This document shows positions 35,151-45,287 of a stretch of DNA of 64,000 nucleotides, piece by piece. The notes under the pieces were generated by a model, which saw only the letters and a list, made by a program, of their open reading frames with translations, searched no databases and was not told the origin of the DNA. Within the stretch, counting starts at the first letter, position 1. The number at the start of each line of letters is the position of its first letter. Source of the stretch: Opitutus sp. GAS368 (GTDB lineage Bacteria > Verrucomicrobiota > Verrucomicrobiia > Opitutales > Opitutaceae); contig NZ_LT629735.1 in NCBI RefSeq assembly GCF_900104925.1, forward strand, positions 2,835,001 through 2,899,000. Direction: 5' to 3'. The position numbers were made by a program, and so were the translations under genes.

Positions 35151-36581
35151 ATGGGCGAATCCGGCATCGAGCAACCGCGGGCAAAGGGGACGTCACGTTA
35201 TCCGGGGACGGAGCGCGCGGCGACCCTGCCGGCGTCAGCGCCGGACCGCTCGCCCCCGCACAGCGCGGAGGCCGAGGAGCATGTCATCGCCTGCTGCCTG
35301 CTCGACGGCAACGACACCATCGCGCGCTGCCTCGAGGCGCGCCTGGCCGCCGACTCGTTCTATTTCCCGGCCAACCGGCTGCTCTTCGAGATCATCGTCG
35401 AGCTCTACCAGAAGGGTTCGGCCGTCATGCTCGAGGTGCTGGCCGAGGAACTGAAGACCCGCCGCCAGCTCGAGGCCGTCGGCGGTTTCGCCTACCTCAT
35501 GCAGGTCACAGGCAAGATCCCGACGACCGCGCACGCCGGCTATTTCATCGAGAAGGTCCGCGAGAAGCACCTGTTGCGCGAGCTGATCAAGGCCGCCACC
35601 GGCGCGGTCGAGCAGGCCTACGGTTTCACCGGCGGGCTCGAGGAGTTCGTCGACAAGATCGAGCAGGATCTCTTCAAGGTCACGCAGGACCGCGTGAGCG
35701 ACAGCGCCCAGGAGATCAAGGAGTCCATCAAGGAGGCCAACACCGTCATCGCCAAGCTGCTCATGAAGAAAGGCGAGCTGACCGGCGTGACGTCGGGGTT
35801 CAAGGACCTCGACTCAATGACGTTCGGCTTCCAGCGCCAGGAAATGATCGTGATCGCGGCGCGCCCCTCGATGGGCAAGACCAGCTTCGCCCTCAACATC
35901 GCCGAGTCCGCCGCCCTGCCCAAGCCCGGCAAGGCCGAGCCGGTGGCGACCCTCATCTTCTCGCTCGAAATGAGCTCCTCCCAGCTCGCCCTGCGCATGC
36001 TGTGCGCCCGCTCGCGGGTGAACATGAAGCTGCTGCGCGACGGCCTTGTCAGCCGCGACGGCCACGAGGTCAACGCGCTCGGCCAGGCGGCCGAGGAGTT
36101 CAAGAAGGCCCCCATCCTCGTGGATGACTCGAGCGCGCTCACCATCATGGAAATGCGGGCCAAGGCGCGCCGCATCTACGCCCGCCGGAAGCTCGGCCTG
36201 ATTATTGTCGACTATTTGCAGCTGATCAACGGCACCGACTCCCGCGCGCCGCGCGAGCAGCAGGTGGCGGAAGTTTCGCGCGGATTAAAGGCGATGGCGA
36301 AGGAACTAGACCTCCCGGTCATAGTCCTAAGCCAGCTTAACCGCTCTTCGGAGAAGGAGAACCGCACGCCCCGCCTGTCGGACTTGCGCGAATCCGGCTC
36401 CATCGAGCAAGACGCCGACGTAGTCCTCATGTTGTCCCGCCCCAAGGAAGCCGACGAAAAATTCCAGACCGCTGCCGGTGCCGCGGATTTAATCGTTGCC
36501 AAGCAGCGCAACGGACCGGTAGGTGATTTGAAACTAACTTTCCTCCAAGAAATTACGCGCTTTGAAAACTTCACTCCGTAA
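35151..36581 (+). CDS. dnaB: Replicative DNA helicase DnaB
   Basis: 476 residues. The N-terminal domain (about 38-145, PPHSAEAEEHVIACCLLD) and RecA-like C-terminal domain with Walker A ARPSMGKTSFALN, Walker B IIVDYLQLI and the arginine-finger region SDLRESGSIEQDADVV. Start at 35151 is an ATG giving a short basic N-terminus; the frame is open 14 codons further. It overlaps bamA by 20 bp. Confidence 0.97.
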   Translation: MGESGIEQPRAKGTSRYPGTERAATLPASAPDRSPPHSAEAEEHVIACCLLDGNDTIARCLEARLAADSFYFPANRLLFEIIVELYQKGSAVMLEVLAEELKTRRQLEAVGGFAYLMQVTGKIPTTAHAGYFIEKVREKHLLRELIKAATGAVEQAYGFTGGLEEFVDKIEQDLFKVTQDRVSDSAQEIKESIKEANTVIAKLLMKKGELTGVTSGFKDLDSMTFGFQRQEMIVIAARPSMGKTSFALNIAESAALPKPGKAEPVATLIFSLEMSSSQLALRMLCARSRVNMKLLRDGLVSRDGHEVNALGQAAEEFKKAPILVDDSSALTIMEMRAKARRIYARRKLGLIIVDYLQLINGTDSRAPREQQVAEVSRGLKAMAKELDLPVIVLSQLNRSSEKENRTPRLSDLRESGSIEQDADVVLMLSRPKEADEKFQTAAGAADLIVAKQRNGPVGDLKLTFLQEITRFENFTP

Positions 36582-39000
36582 CCCGTTTGCGCGGGTTCTG
36601 CTCGCCACCATTTTCCTGTTTTCCGGCGCGTCCGGGCTCCACGCCCAGGACCAGCCGGCGACCGCGCAGCCCGAGGCGCCCGCCGGGCCGACCTACCGGG
36701 TGGGCACCATCACGATCAAGTTCGTGGGCATGGCCAACGTCAGCGAGCAGGTCGTGCGGGCCAACATGGCCTTGCGTGAGAACACCGACCTGGACGAGGC
36801 GCTGATCGACCGCGACATCCGCTCGCTCTACAAGACCCAGCTCTTCGAGTTCATCGAGGCCAAGCGCGAGCAGGCGGCGGGCAACGTGGTCAACCTCGTC
36901 TTCGAGGTAACGCCGAAATTCCGCGTCCTGGCGGTGAAGTTCGAGGGCCTCAAGGCCTACAAAGACCGCCGCCTGATGAAGGAAATCAAGTCCGTGGCCA
37001 ACGGCGCGCTCGACGAGCGCCAGATCAAGGACGACGCCCAGAAGATCTACGAGTTCTACCAAAAGGCGGGCTACAACCAGGCCCAGGTCACCTACAGCAT
37101 CGACCGCAACCGCAGCACGGGCTTCGGCACCATCACCTACAAGGTCCGCGAGGGCGCCCGGGTGAGGATCGCGGCCATCAACTTTGTCGGCAACGACCAC
37201 GTCAAGGCCGGGCGCCTCCGCAAGGAGATGGAGACCCGGAAATGGCACATGTTCTCCTGGCTGACCGGCGGCGGCCGCCTGAAGGACGACGAGTTCGACT
37301 CCGACCTCGGCAAACTGCGCGACTACTACAACGAGCAGGGCTACCTCGACGTGGAGATCGCCGAGGACAAGATCACCTTCGACTACCCGAAGCCCGACCG
37401 CCTCGTCATCACCATTCGCGTGAACGAGGGCCGCCAATACAAGCTCGGCGACGTCAGCTTCAAGGGGAACAAGATTTACTCCGACCGGATCCTCCGGTTC
37501 GTGCCGCGCCAGAAGAAGGGCATGATCTTCGTGCCCTCCAAACTCGACAAGGATGTCGAGACGCTCGAGGACTTTTACGGGCAGGTCGGCTACCTGCAGA
37601 CGCGCGTGCGCCTCGTCCGCAAGCCCAACCTCGCGACCGGCGACATTGACGTCGAATACCAGATCACCGAGAGCGAGAAGTTCCAGGTCGAGTCCATCGT
37701 CATCGAGGGCAACACCAAGACCAAGAGCGTCGTCATCCTGCGCGAGCTCGTCCTCGGCCCCGGCGACGTCTTCGACTCCCTCCGGATGAAGATCAGCAAG
37801 CTGCGCCTGGAGAACACGCGGTTCTTCGAGGACCCGGTCAACGTCACCGACGAGTCGACCAACATCCCCGGCCGCCGCAACCTGAAGATCTCGGTCCGCG
37901 AGGCGCGCACCGGCAACCTGACCTTCGGCGCCGGCTTCAGCTCGTTGGAGAAGGCGGTCGTCTTTGCCGAGGTCACCCAGTCGAACTTCGACCTGTTCAA
38001 CCGCCGCTCGTTCTTCCAGGGCGACGGCCAGAAATTCCGCCTGCGCTTCCAGATCGGCTCGCAGTCCAGCGAGATCATCCTGGCCTTTGAGGAACCCTAC
38101 CTCTTTGAACGCGAGCTGGCCCTCGGTTTCCAGATCTACCGCCAGACCTCCGACTACAACAGCGCCTTCTACCAGGAAATCCGCACCGGCGGCGAAGTCT
38201 ACCTGCGCAAGCGGCTCTTCAACTGGCTCGAGGGCCGGCTGTCCTATACCTACCAGGTGATTGACGTCGCCAACGTGACGGCAGGCGCGCCGCTCGCGAT
38301 CCAGCTGGCGGAGGGCAACTCGACGACCTCGAAGGTGACCCTGGCGCTCACGCAGGATTCGCGCGACAAGATCATCAACACCACCCGCGGCAACTACGCG
38401 ACCATGGAACTGGGCGTGGCCGGCGGCCCGCTCGGTGGCAGCAACAACTATTACAGCCTCGAGTTCCGCGGTTCGAAATTCTTCCCGATCGCCGAATTCC
38501 AGGAGCAGGTGCTGTCGGTCATCGGCCGCATCGGCGTGGAGGACAGCTTCGGGAAAAGCAACCGGCTGACCACCCGCACCATCACCGATCCCACCACGGG
38601 GCTGCCGGTGACCACCCTCCCGTATGTGCCCGGGGTGCCGTTCTACGACCGCCACTTCCTTGGCGGGCCGCAGGACCTGCGCGGCTTCGAGTTCCGCACC
38701 GTCGGCCCCAAGGACGCGAACGGCGAACCCATCGGCGGCAACAGCTACGGTTTCGTCAGCCTCGAATACTCGATGGATGTCGTGAAGCCCGTGCGCTTCG
38801 CCCTCTTCTATGACGCCGGTTTCGTGAACAAGAACGCCTACGACTTCAGCCCGGCGAGCTACAACGACAACTTTGGCATCGGCCTGCGCCTCTTCGTGGC
38901 CGGCGCGCCGCTCAGCCTGGACTTCGGCGTTCCGCTGACCGGCGACAAATACAACAAGAAGGGCACGCAGTTCAACTTCTCCTTCGGCACGCGCTTTTAA
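36562..39000 (+). CDS. bamA: Outer membrane protein assembly factor BamA
   Basis: 812 residues. Signal peptide (ARVLLATIFLFSGASGLHAQ), five POTRA repeats (about 45-435) and a 16-strand Omp85 barrel (about 440-812) ending in FGTRF with the terminal aromatic needed for membrane insertion. It folds beta-barrel proteins into the outer membrane. The start is TTG at 36562: no ATG lies before the first POTRA, and only this start gives a signal peptide. The start lies inside dnaB, so a low, coupled translation rate is possible. Confidence 0.95.
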   Translation: MKTSLRNPFARVLLATIFLFSGASGLHAQDQPATAQPEAPAGPTYRVGTITIKFVGMANVSEQVVRANMALRENTDLDEALIDRDIRSLYKTQLFEFIEAKREQAAGNVVNLVFEVTPKFRVLAVKFEGLKAYKDRRLMKEIKSVANGALDERQIKDDAQKIYEFYQKAGYNQAQVTYSIDRNRSTGFGTITYKVREGARVRIAAINFVGNDHVKAGRLRKEMETRKWHMFSWLTGGGRLKDDEFDSDLGKLRDYYNEQGYLDVEIAEDKITFDYPKPDRLVITIRVNEGRQYKLGDVSFKGNKIYSDRILRFVPRQKKGMIFVPSKLDKDVETLEDFYGQVGYLQTRVRLVRKPNLATGDIDVEYQITESEKFQVESIVIEGNTKTKSVVILRELVLGPGDVFDSLRMKISKLRLENTRFFEDPVNVTDESTNIPGRRNLKISVREARTGNLTFGAGFSSLEKAVVFAEVTQSNFDLFNRRSFFQGDGQKFRLRFQIGSQSSEIILAFEEPYLFERELALGFQIYRQTSDYNSAFYQEIRTGGEVYLRKRLFNWLEGRLSYTYQVIDVANVTAGAPLAIQLAEGNSTTSKVTLALTQDSRDKIINTTRGNYATMELGVAGGPLGGSNNYYSLEFRGSKFFPIAEFQEQVLSVIGRIGVEDSFGKSNRLTTRTITDPTTGLPVTTLPYVPGVPFYDRHFLGGPQDLRGFEFRTVGPKDANGEPIGGNSYGFVSLEYSMDVVKPVRFALFYDAGFVNKNAYDFSPASYNDNFGIGLRLFVAGAPLSLDFGVPLTGDKYNKKGTQFNFSFGTRF

Positions 39001-39022
39001 TCCCGCAACCTCACCCCTAATT

Positions 39023-39727
39023 ATGAACAAGATGATGATCCGCACCTTCCTGCTCCTGGCCGCCTGCGCCACCGGCACCACCGCGCTGCTCGCGCAGCCG
39101 GCCTTGAAACTTGTCACCGTCGACATGGCCAAGGCCTACGACACCTATTACAAGTCCGAGGATGCCATGGCCAAGTTCAACGATGCCCGCCAGAAGGCCC
39201 AGGAACAGGGCGAGGAGCTGCGCAAGCAGGGCCAGACCATGGTCGAGGAATACAAGGAGCTCGCCGAGCAGGCCAAGAGCACGCTGCTCAACCCCGAGGC
39301 CAAGGCCAAGGCCGAGCAGGCCCGGGACAAGAAGATGGAAGATATCCAGCGCAAGCAGGGCGAGCTGCAGAATTTCGTCCAGACCACCGACCGCCAGTTG
39401 CAGCAGCAGATGCTGACCCGCCGCGAGATGCTGCTCGATGAAATCAGCAAGGTCGTGACCGACCTGGCCAAGCGCAAGGGCGCCACCCTGGTCATCGACA
39501 AGTCCGGTCCGTCCGCCTTCCGCATCCCGATCGTGCTCTACGCGGATGCCGGCTATGAGATCACCGACGACGTGGTCGCCGAGTTGAACAAGGACCGCCC
39601 GCCGGCCGCCCCCGTGGCGCCGGCCCCGGCCAAGCCCGCCGCGGCCACGCCGGCGCCCGCGAGCCCGGCCCCGGGCTTCACGGTGCCGAACGTCAGCAAG
39701 CCCGCCGACCCGGCCAAGAAGCCGTAA
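39023..39727 (+). CDS. ompH: OmpH/Skp-family periplasmic chaperone
   Basis: 234 residues. Signal peptide ([20 protein letters not shown]), then the Skp core (about 28-175) with the long Lys/Glu-rich coiled-coil tentacles, and a Pro/Ala-rich tail of about 50 residues that Skp of enterobacteria lacks. It holds unfolded outer membrane proteins for BamA. Usual bamA-skp-lpxD linkage. A terminator hairpin follows within 10 bp. Confidence 0.93.
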   Translation: MNKMMIRTFLLLAACATGTTALLAQPALKLVTVDMAKAYDTYYKSEDAMAKFNDARQKAQEQGEELRKQGQTMVEEYKELAEQAKSTLLNPEAKAKAEQARDKKMEDIQRKQGELQNFVQTTDRQLQQQMLTRREMLLDEISKVVTDLAKRKGATLVIDKSGPSAFRIPIVLYADAGYEITDDVVAELNKDRPPAAPVAPAPAKPAAATPAPASPAPGFTVPNVSKPADPAKKP

Positions 39728-39736
39728 GAATCCTTG

Positions 39737-39768
39737 CCAAGCCCTGTTCCACCGAACAGGGCTTTTTT
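39737..39768 (+). terminator. Terminator/attenuator between ompH and lpxD
   Basis: A perfect 9-bp stem AAGCCCTGTTC/GAACAGGGCTT with a short loop and six T residues. The lpxD ATG follows only 6 bp after the T-run, so lpxD has no room for a Shine-Dalgarno outside the hairpin. It probably lowers lpxD transcription relative to bamA-ompH. Confidence 0.88.
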
Positions 39769-39774
39769 GTGTCC

Positions 39775-40800
39775 ATGCAGGTCGCTTATACCCCCGCTGA
39801 GATCGCCGCCATCGTTGGCGCCCAACGCACCGCCGGTTCGACCACGGACCCGATCCGCGACATCGCCTCGCTGACCGCCGCCCGGGCGGGCGACCTGTCC
39901 TTCCTCGGCAATGCCAAATACCGCGCCCAGGTGGGCGCCAGCACGGCCACCGCGCTGCTGCTGCCGCTGGATTACACCGGCGAGCCCAGGCCGGGCCAAG
40001 TCTTCCTTTTCGTGGAGAACCCCTCCGTCGCGCTGGCCAAGGTCTGCGCCCGCATCGAGGCGGCGCTCTGGCCCAAGCCCGCCCCGGGCGTCCACCGGAG
40101 CGCGGTCGTGGCGTCGACGGCCCGGGTCGATGCCACGGCCCATGTCGGCCCGTTGTGCGTCGTCGAGGACGATGCGGTCGTCGGCCCCGGCAGCGTGCTG
40201 CAGGCCTCGGTCTTCGTCGGCCGCGGGGCGCGCGTGGGCGAGGGCTGCTATCTCATGCCCGGCGTCGTGCTCGGCGCCTCCTGCAGCCTCGGGCAGCGGG
40301 TCCGGCTTCAGCCGGGCGTGGTCATCGGCTCGGATGGTTTCGGCTACGAGTTCGTGAACGGCCGGCACGAAAAGATCCCGCAGATCGGGGTGGTGGTTAT
40401 CGGGGACGACGTCGAGATCGGCGCCAATTCCACCCTGGACCGCGCCCGCTTCAGCCGGACGGTCGTGGGGGAGGGCACCAAGATCGACAACATGGTGCAG
40501 ATCGCCCACAACGTCATCATCGGCAAGCACTGCATCCTGTGCGCCCAGGTCGGCATCTCCGGCAGCACCACGCTCGAGGACTACGTGATCCTGGGCGGCC
40601 AGGCCGGGGTGGGCGGCCACATCACGCTCGGCCAGGGCACCAAGGCCGGCGGCCAGACGGGCATCGCCTACGACACGCCGCCGGGCAGCTATCTCAACGG
40701 CACCCCGGCCATCCCCTACCTGCTGGAGCGTCGCCTGCAGGTGCTCCACCAGCGGCTGCCCGACCTCTTCAAGCGCGTCGAGGCGCTGGAGAAGAAGTAA
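39775..40800 (+). CDS. lpxD: UDP-3-O-acylglucosamine N-acyltransferase LpxD
   Basis: 341 residues. N-terminal uridine-binding domain (about 1-100) followed by a left-handed beta-helix of hexapeptide repeats ([18 protein letters not shown] onward), with the catalytic His region [13 protein letters not shown] and a C-terminal helix. Third step of lipid A synthesis. The ATG at 39775 is preferred to a GTG at 39769 that lies in the terminator's T-run edge. Lipid A synthesis means a diderm with LPS. Confidence 0.95.
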   Translation: MQVAYTPAEIAAIVGAQRTAGSTTDPIRDIASLTAARAGDLSFLGNAKYRAQVGASTATALLLPLDYTGEPRPGQVFLFVENPSVALAKVCARIEAALWPKPAPGVHRSAVVASTARVDATAHVGPLCVVEDDAVVGPGSVLQASVFVGRGARVGEGCYLMPGVVLGASCSLGQRVRLQPGVVIGSDGFGYEFVNGRHEKIPQIGVVVIGDDVEIGANSTLDRARFSRTVVGEGTKIDNMVQIAHNVIIGKHCILCAQVGISGSTTLEDYVILGGQAGVGGHITLGQGTKAGGQTGIAYDTPPGSYLNGTPAIPYLLERRLQVLHQRLPDLFKRVEALEKK

Positions 40801-40895
40801 AAAGCAGGAAGGAAGAATCAGGAAGGGTGGCGGCTCGCGCCGCCGGTCAGCTGTTTCTTCGTTCTTAATACTTCCCTCATCCTTCTTAATTAATC
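40801..40895. repeat. Imperfect palindrome (GAAGGAAGAATCAGGAAGG type)
   Basis: aggaaggaagaatcaggaaggg (left) and cttccctcatccttcttaatt (right) are imperfect inverses around a ggcggctcgcgccgcc hairpin. It lies in the lpxD-prs gap and relates to the unit at 34431-34518. Confidence 0.6.
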
Positions 40896-40950
40896 TCCGC
40901 GGCCCTTTTCTCCTTCCCGCGTGCGTGCTTCTCCGCTACCACCGGCGGTA

Positions 40951-41898
40951 ATGAGGGACACGAAGCTCAAGATTTTCTCCGGCTCATCCAACCGCGCACT
41001 GGCAGAGGAAATCTGCTCGTCCATCGGCGTCCCGCTGGGCGACGCGACCGTCACCTGCTTCCCCGACGGCGAGTCGTTCGTGAAGATCAACGAGAACATC
41101 CGCGGCGCGGACGCCTATTTCATCCAGTCGACCTGCCCGCCGACCAACCATCACCTGATGGAGCTGCTGATCATGATCGACGCCGCCAAGCGCGCGTCGA
41201 CGCAGCGCATCACGGCCGTCATCCCGTTCTACGGCTACGCCCGGCAGGACCGCAAGGACCAGCCCCGCGTGCCCATCACGGCCAAGCTGGTCGCCAACCT
41301 CCTCATGTCGGCCGGCGCCAACCGCGTCCTGGCGATGGACCTGCACAGCCAGCAGATCCAGGGTTTCTTCGACATCCCGGTCGACCACCTCTTCGCCTCC
41401 CCGGTTTTCTTCGAATACCTCGCGACCAAGCGGAGCAACAAGCTCGTGGTCTTCTCCCCCGATGTCGGCGGCATGAAGATGGCCTCGGCCTACGCCGACG
41501 TCCTCGGCGCCTCGCTCGGCCTCGTGGCCAAGAAGCGCACCGGCGCCACCACCGTCGAGGCCATCAACGTGGTCGGCGAAGTGGACGGCTGCGATGTGCT
41601 GCTGGTGGACGACATCACCGAGACCGCCGGCACGCTCACCGCGGCCGCGAAAATCCTGAAAGACCACGGGGCGCGGAGCATCCGCGCGGCCGTCAGCCAC
41701 TGCGTGTTGAACGAGATCGCCTACGAACGCCTCAAGGGCGGCCTGATCGACGAGTTGATCACGACGAATTCCGTGCCGATCGACACCCGGGGCCTGCCCA
41801 TCACCGTCCTGAGCATCGCCCCGCTGCTGGGCGAGGCCATCCTGCGCATCAACACGAACGAGAGCGTCACGAGTCTTTTCAAGATCAAGGGTTTCTAG
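40951..41898 (+). CDS. prs: Ribose-phosphate pyrophosphokinase
   Basis: 315 residues. Class I PRPP synthase: KIFSGSSNRALAEEI, FPDGESFVKI, the flexible loop YGYARQDRKDQPRVPITAK, PDVGGMKMA and the PRPP site VLLVDDITETAGTLTAA. Makes PRPP for nucleotides, His and Trp. An ATG at 40951 aligns with the family N-terminus; a GTG at 40921 is possible but less likely. pyrE, a PRPP user, lies 1.7 kb downstream. Confidence 0.96.
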   Translation: MRDTKLKIFSGSSNRALAEEICSSIGVPLGDATVTCFPDGESFVKINENIRGADAYFIQSTCPPTNHHLMELLIMIDAAKRASTQRITAVIPFYGYARQDRKDQPRVPITAKLVANLLMSAGANRVLAMDLHSQQIQGFFDIPVDHLFASPVFFEYLATKRSNKLVVFSPDVGGMKMASAYADVLGASLGLVAKKRTGATTVEAINVVGEVDGCDVLLVDDITETAGTLTAAAKILKDHGARSIRAAVSHCVLNEIAYERLKGGLIDELITTNSVPIDTRGLPITVLSIAPLLGEAILRINTNESVTSLFKIKGF

Positions 41899-41910
41899 AA
41901 CGGCTGAAAT

Positions 41911-41993
41911 TGCAGGGCGGGATCGCCGTAGCCCGCCTCCGATCGAAAAAGCTCTCCGGTTCGAGGCGGGCTACGGTGATCCCACCCTGCCAC
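41911..41993. repeat. Imperfect palindrome (GGGCGGGATCGCCGTAGCCCGCC type)
   Basis: gcagggcgggatcgccgtag with cccgcctccgatcg on the left pair with cgaggcgggctacggtgatcccaccctgc on the right (41962-41990). It sits in the prs-protease gap. Confidence 0.85.
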
Positions 41994-42059
41994 CATGACG
42001 AGGTCCCCGCTTGCGGAACAGCCCGCCATGGCCAATGTCACTGTCCGCTCCAATTCCCT

Positions 42060-43499
<1,440 letters not shown>

Positions 43500-43518
43500 A
43501 AGATATCTTTCTCAAGAC

Positions 43519-43550
43519 CAAGGCGCACCCGATGGTGCGCCTTTTTGTTT
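43519..43550 (+). terminator. Rho-independent terminator after the Do protease gene
   Basis: Stem aaggcgcacc/ggtgcgcctt with a CGAT loop, then tttttgtttt. Convergent with pyrE. Confidence 0.92.
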
Positions 43551-43555
43551 TCGAC

Positions 43556-43584
43556 TGGAGGCGGGACTATCAGTCCCGCCTCCA
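43556..43584. repeat. Perfect palindrome (GGAGGCGGGACT / AGTCCCGCCTCC)
   Basis: 29 nt, two perfect 13-nt arms (tggaggcgggact and agtcccgcctcca) around ATC. Same unit forms the ends of composite repeats at 46392-46466 and 57634-57746. It lies between the protease terminator and pyrE. Confidence 0.92.
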
Positions 43585-43590
43585 TCTGAC

Positions 43591-44160
43591 CTAGCTCCCC
43601 GGCTTGGTGGCGGGGATCTTCGCCATCTCCGGCGGCACCTGGTCGGCCGGATAGGTGGGGTAGCTCATCGTGAGCAGCGAAAGGCAGGGCACATCAAACC
43701 TGGCCTGGCCGGCGCTGCGGTCGACCATCACGGCGACCGCGACGGCCGTGCCGCCGTGCTTTTTCACGATGTCGAGGCACTCCTGCACGCGGCCGCCGCG
43801 GGTGATGACGTCCTCGACCACGAGGACCTTCTCGCCCGGCTTGAAGGTGAAGCCGCGGCGCAGCACGAGGACGTTGTTTTCCTTCTCGGCGAAGATGAAC
43901 CGGCACCTGGACTGCCGCGCGACTTCCTGGCCGATGACCAGCCCGCCCATGGCCGGCGCCAGCACGGTGTCGTAGGCCAGCGCGCCGAGCTTCTGCTTGA
44001 GCAGGGTGCCGAGGCGCTCCACGGCCGGCATGTCCTGGCAGACCTGCGCGCATTGGAAGAAATGCCCGCTGTGCAGCCCCGAGCGCAGGATGAAATGCCC
44101 CTGTAGCAGCGCCTTGGTGCGGATGAAGATGTCGGTGACCTCCTGTTGAACGGCGTCCAT
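43591..44160 (-). CDS. pyrE: Orotate phosphoribosyltransferase
   Basis: 189 residues. Core motifs: GHFILRSGLHSGHFF (substrate loop), DTVLAPAMGGLVIGQEVA and the PRPP-binding VLVVEDVITRGGRVQE. Converts orotate and PRPP to OMP in pyrimidine synthesis. The ATG at 44160 gives the family length (MDAVQQEV); the upstream frame to 44220 is not homologous. Stands alone, flanked by palindromes on both sides. Confidence 0.95.
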   Translation of the reverse strand: MDAVQQEVTDIFIRTKALLQGHFILRSGLHSGHFFQCAQVCQDMPAVERLGTLLKQKLGALAYDTVLAPAMGGLVIGQEVARQSRCRFIFAEKENNVLVLRRGFTFKPGEKVLVVEDVITRGGRVQECLDIVKKHGGTAVAVAVMVDRSAGQARFDVPCLSLLTMSYPTYPADQVPPEMAKIPATKPGS

Positions 44161-44229
44161 GCGAAAAACGTGGGAGATTCCCGGGGCGAAGGGAATCCAT
44201 TTTTGTCCGGGACCGGCCAATCGGCCTGA

Positions 44230-44310
44230 TTTTCACCGGAGAGCGCGGAGGAAGCAGAGGATCTGGATTGGAATGATTTCTCCGCGTCCTCCGTGGTCTC
44301 CGGTAAAATG
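44230..44310. repeat. Imperfect palindrome (TCACCGGAGAGCGCGGAGGA type)
   Basis: ttttcaccggagagcgcggagga (left) and tccgcgtcctccgtggtctccggtaaaa (right) pair imperfectly. Divergent gap between pyrE and the MBL-fold gene. Confidence 0.75.
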
Positions 44311-44361
44311 GTTCGATGGTTCGGTCTTTCTGTTTTCCGCTTTTGTCCATAGCTTCCCCTC

Positions 44362-45213
44362 ATGCAACCCTCCCTCGACAAGCCCGCGCTCGAAGACGAG
44401 CTGGGGGACGTCCTCGAGAAGGCCGCGCGCAACGTGCCGCTGTCGATCGAAAGCCTGGCGCTGGCGGCCAAGGTGGACTACGGCCGGCTGCGCGACGCGC
44501 TGGACTACCGGCCGGACCTCACCACGCAGGAAGTCGGCCGGCTGGCCGCCGTGCTCAACCTCAACGAGGTCGGGCTGAACGCCCTCGCGCAGGGCCTTTA
44601 TCCGCTGCCCGCTGCGACGGGGCTGACGTTCCAGCTGCATCCGCTGCGCATGCCTTATGGCGTCGGCGTGGCGAACGCCTACCTGGTCAGCGCGGGCGGC
44701 GACAGCGCGATCCTCTTCGATACCGGGGCGAGCCATGCCGAGTTGCACCGGGCCTGGCCGGCGGAGATCCAGCGGCTCGACGCGGTGTTCGTCACGCACT
44801 ACGAGGCCGAGCACATCGGCGGGCTCGAGGTGGTGCTGCGCGAAAGCGAGCTGGGGCATTTCCACGGTCCGCCCAACGGCCGCTGGCCGGAGTGCCGCGG
44901 GCTGGGCGAGGGGCAGAGGGTCCGGGTGGGGGATTTCAATATCACGGCCTTCAGCACCCCGGGACATGCCGCGGAGCACAACTGTTACCTGGTGGAGTTC
45001 GCGACGCATCCGGCCGGACCGGCGCTGCTGATCTCGGGAGACCTGATTTTCGCGGGCTCGCTGGGCGGAGGCTATTTCTGCTGCCAGCGGCAGCTCACGC
45101 ATTCCGGACGCATCATGGGCCTGCTGGCCGATGACACCGTGATCGCACCCGGGCACGGCCCGCTGACCACCGCCGCCAACGAGCGGCGCTTCAACCCGTT
45201 TCTCGCCCGCTAG
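44362..45213 (+). CDS. Metallo-beta-lactamase-fold protein with N-terminal HTH-like domain
   Basis: 283 residues. Residues 1-75 are helical and read like an XRE-type HTH (LSIESLALAAKVDYGRLRDAL, TTQEVGRLAAVLNLNEVGLN). Residues 90-283 form the MBL fold: ANAYLVSAGGDSAILFDTG, the motif HYEAEH at 146-151, STPGHAAEHNCYL, LISGDLIFAGS and APGHGPLT. The usual HxHxDH is HxExEH here, keeping two His and replacing the middle His and the Asp by Glu. Could be a hydrolase of unusual metal chemistry, or a sensor. No signal peptide, so cytoplasmic. Confidence 0.85.
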   Translation: MQPSLDKPALEDELGDVLEKAARNVPLSIESLALAAKVDYGRLRDALDYRPDLTTQEVGRLAAVLNLNEVGLNALAQGLYPLPAATGLTFQLHPLRMPYGVGVANAYLVSAGGDSAILFDTGASHAELHRAWPAEIQRLDAVFVTHYEAEHIGGLEVVLRESELGHFHGPPNGRWPECRGLGEGQRVRVGDFNITAFSTPGHAAEHNCYLVEFATHPAGPALLISGDLIFAGSLGGGYFCCQRQLTHSGRIMGLLADDTVIAPGHGPLTTAANERRFNPFLAR

Positions 45214-45287
45214 GCCTTGGCGGTCCGGCCCGGTCGCCGTTCCGCGAAACGGCTTCCTCCCAGCCGCCGGATTGCTAGTTTGCGCCG

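Noticed and set aside
36571-39132. 853-residue open frame antisense to bamA
   Set aside because: bamA has a signal peptide, POTRA repeats and barrel; the antisense frame is a by-product of high GC and shows no domain.
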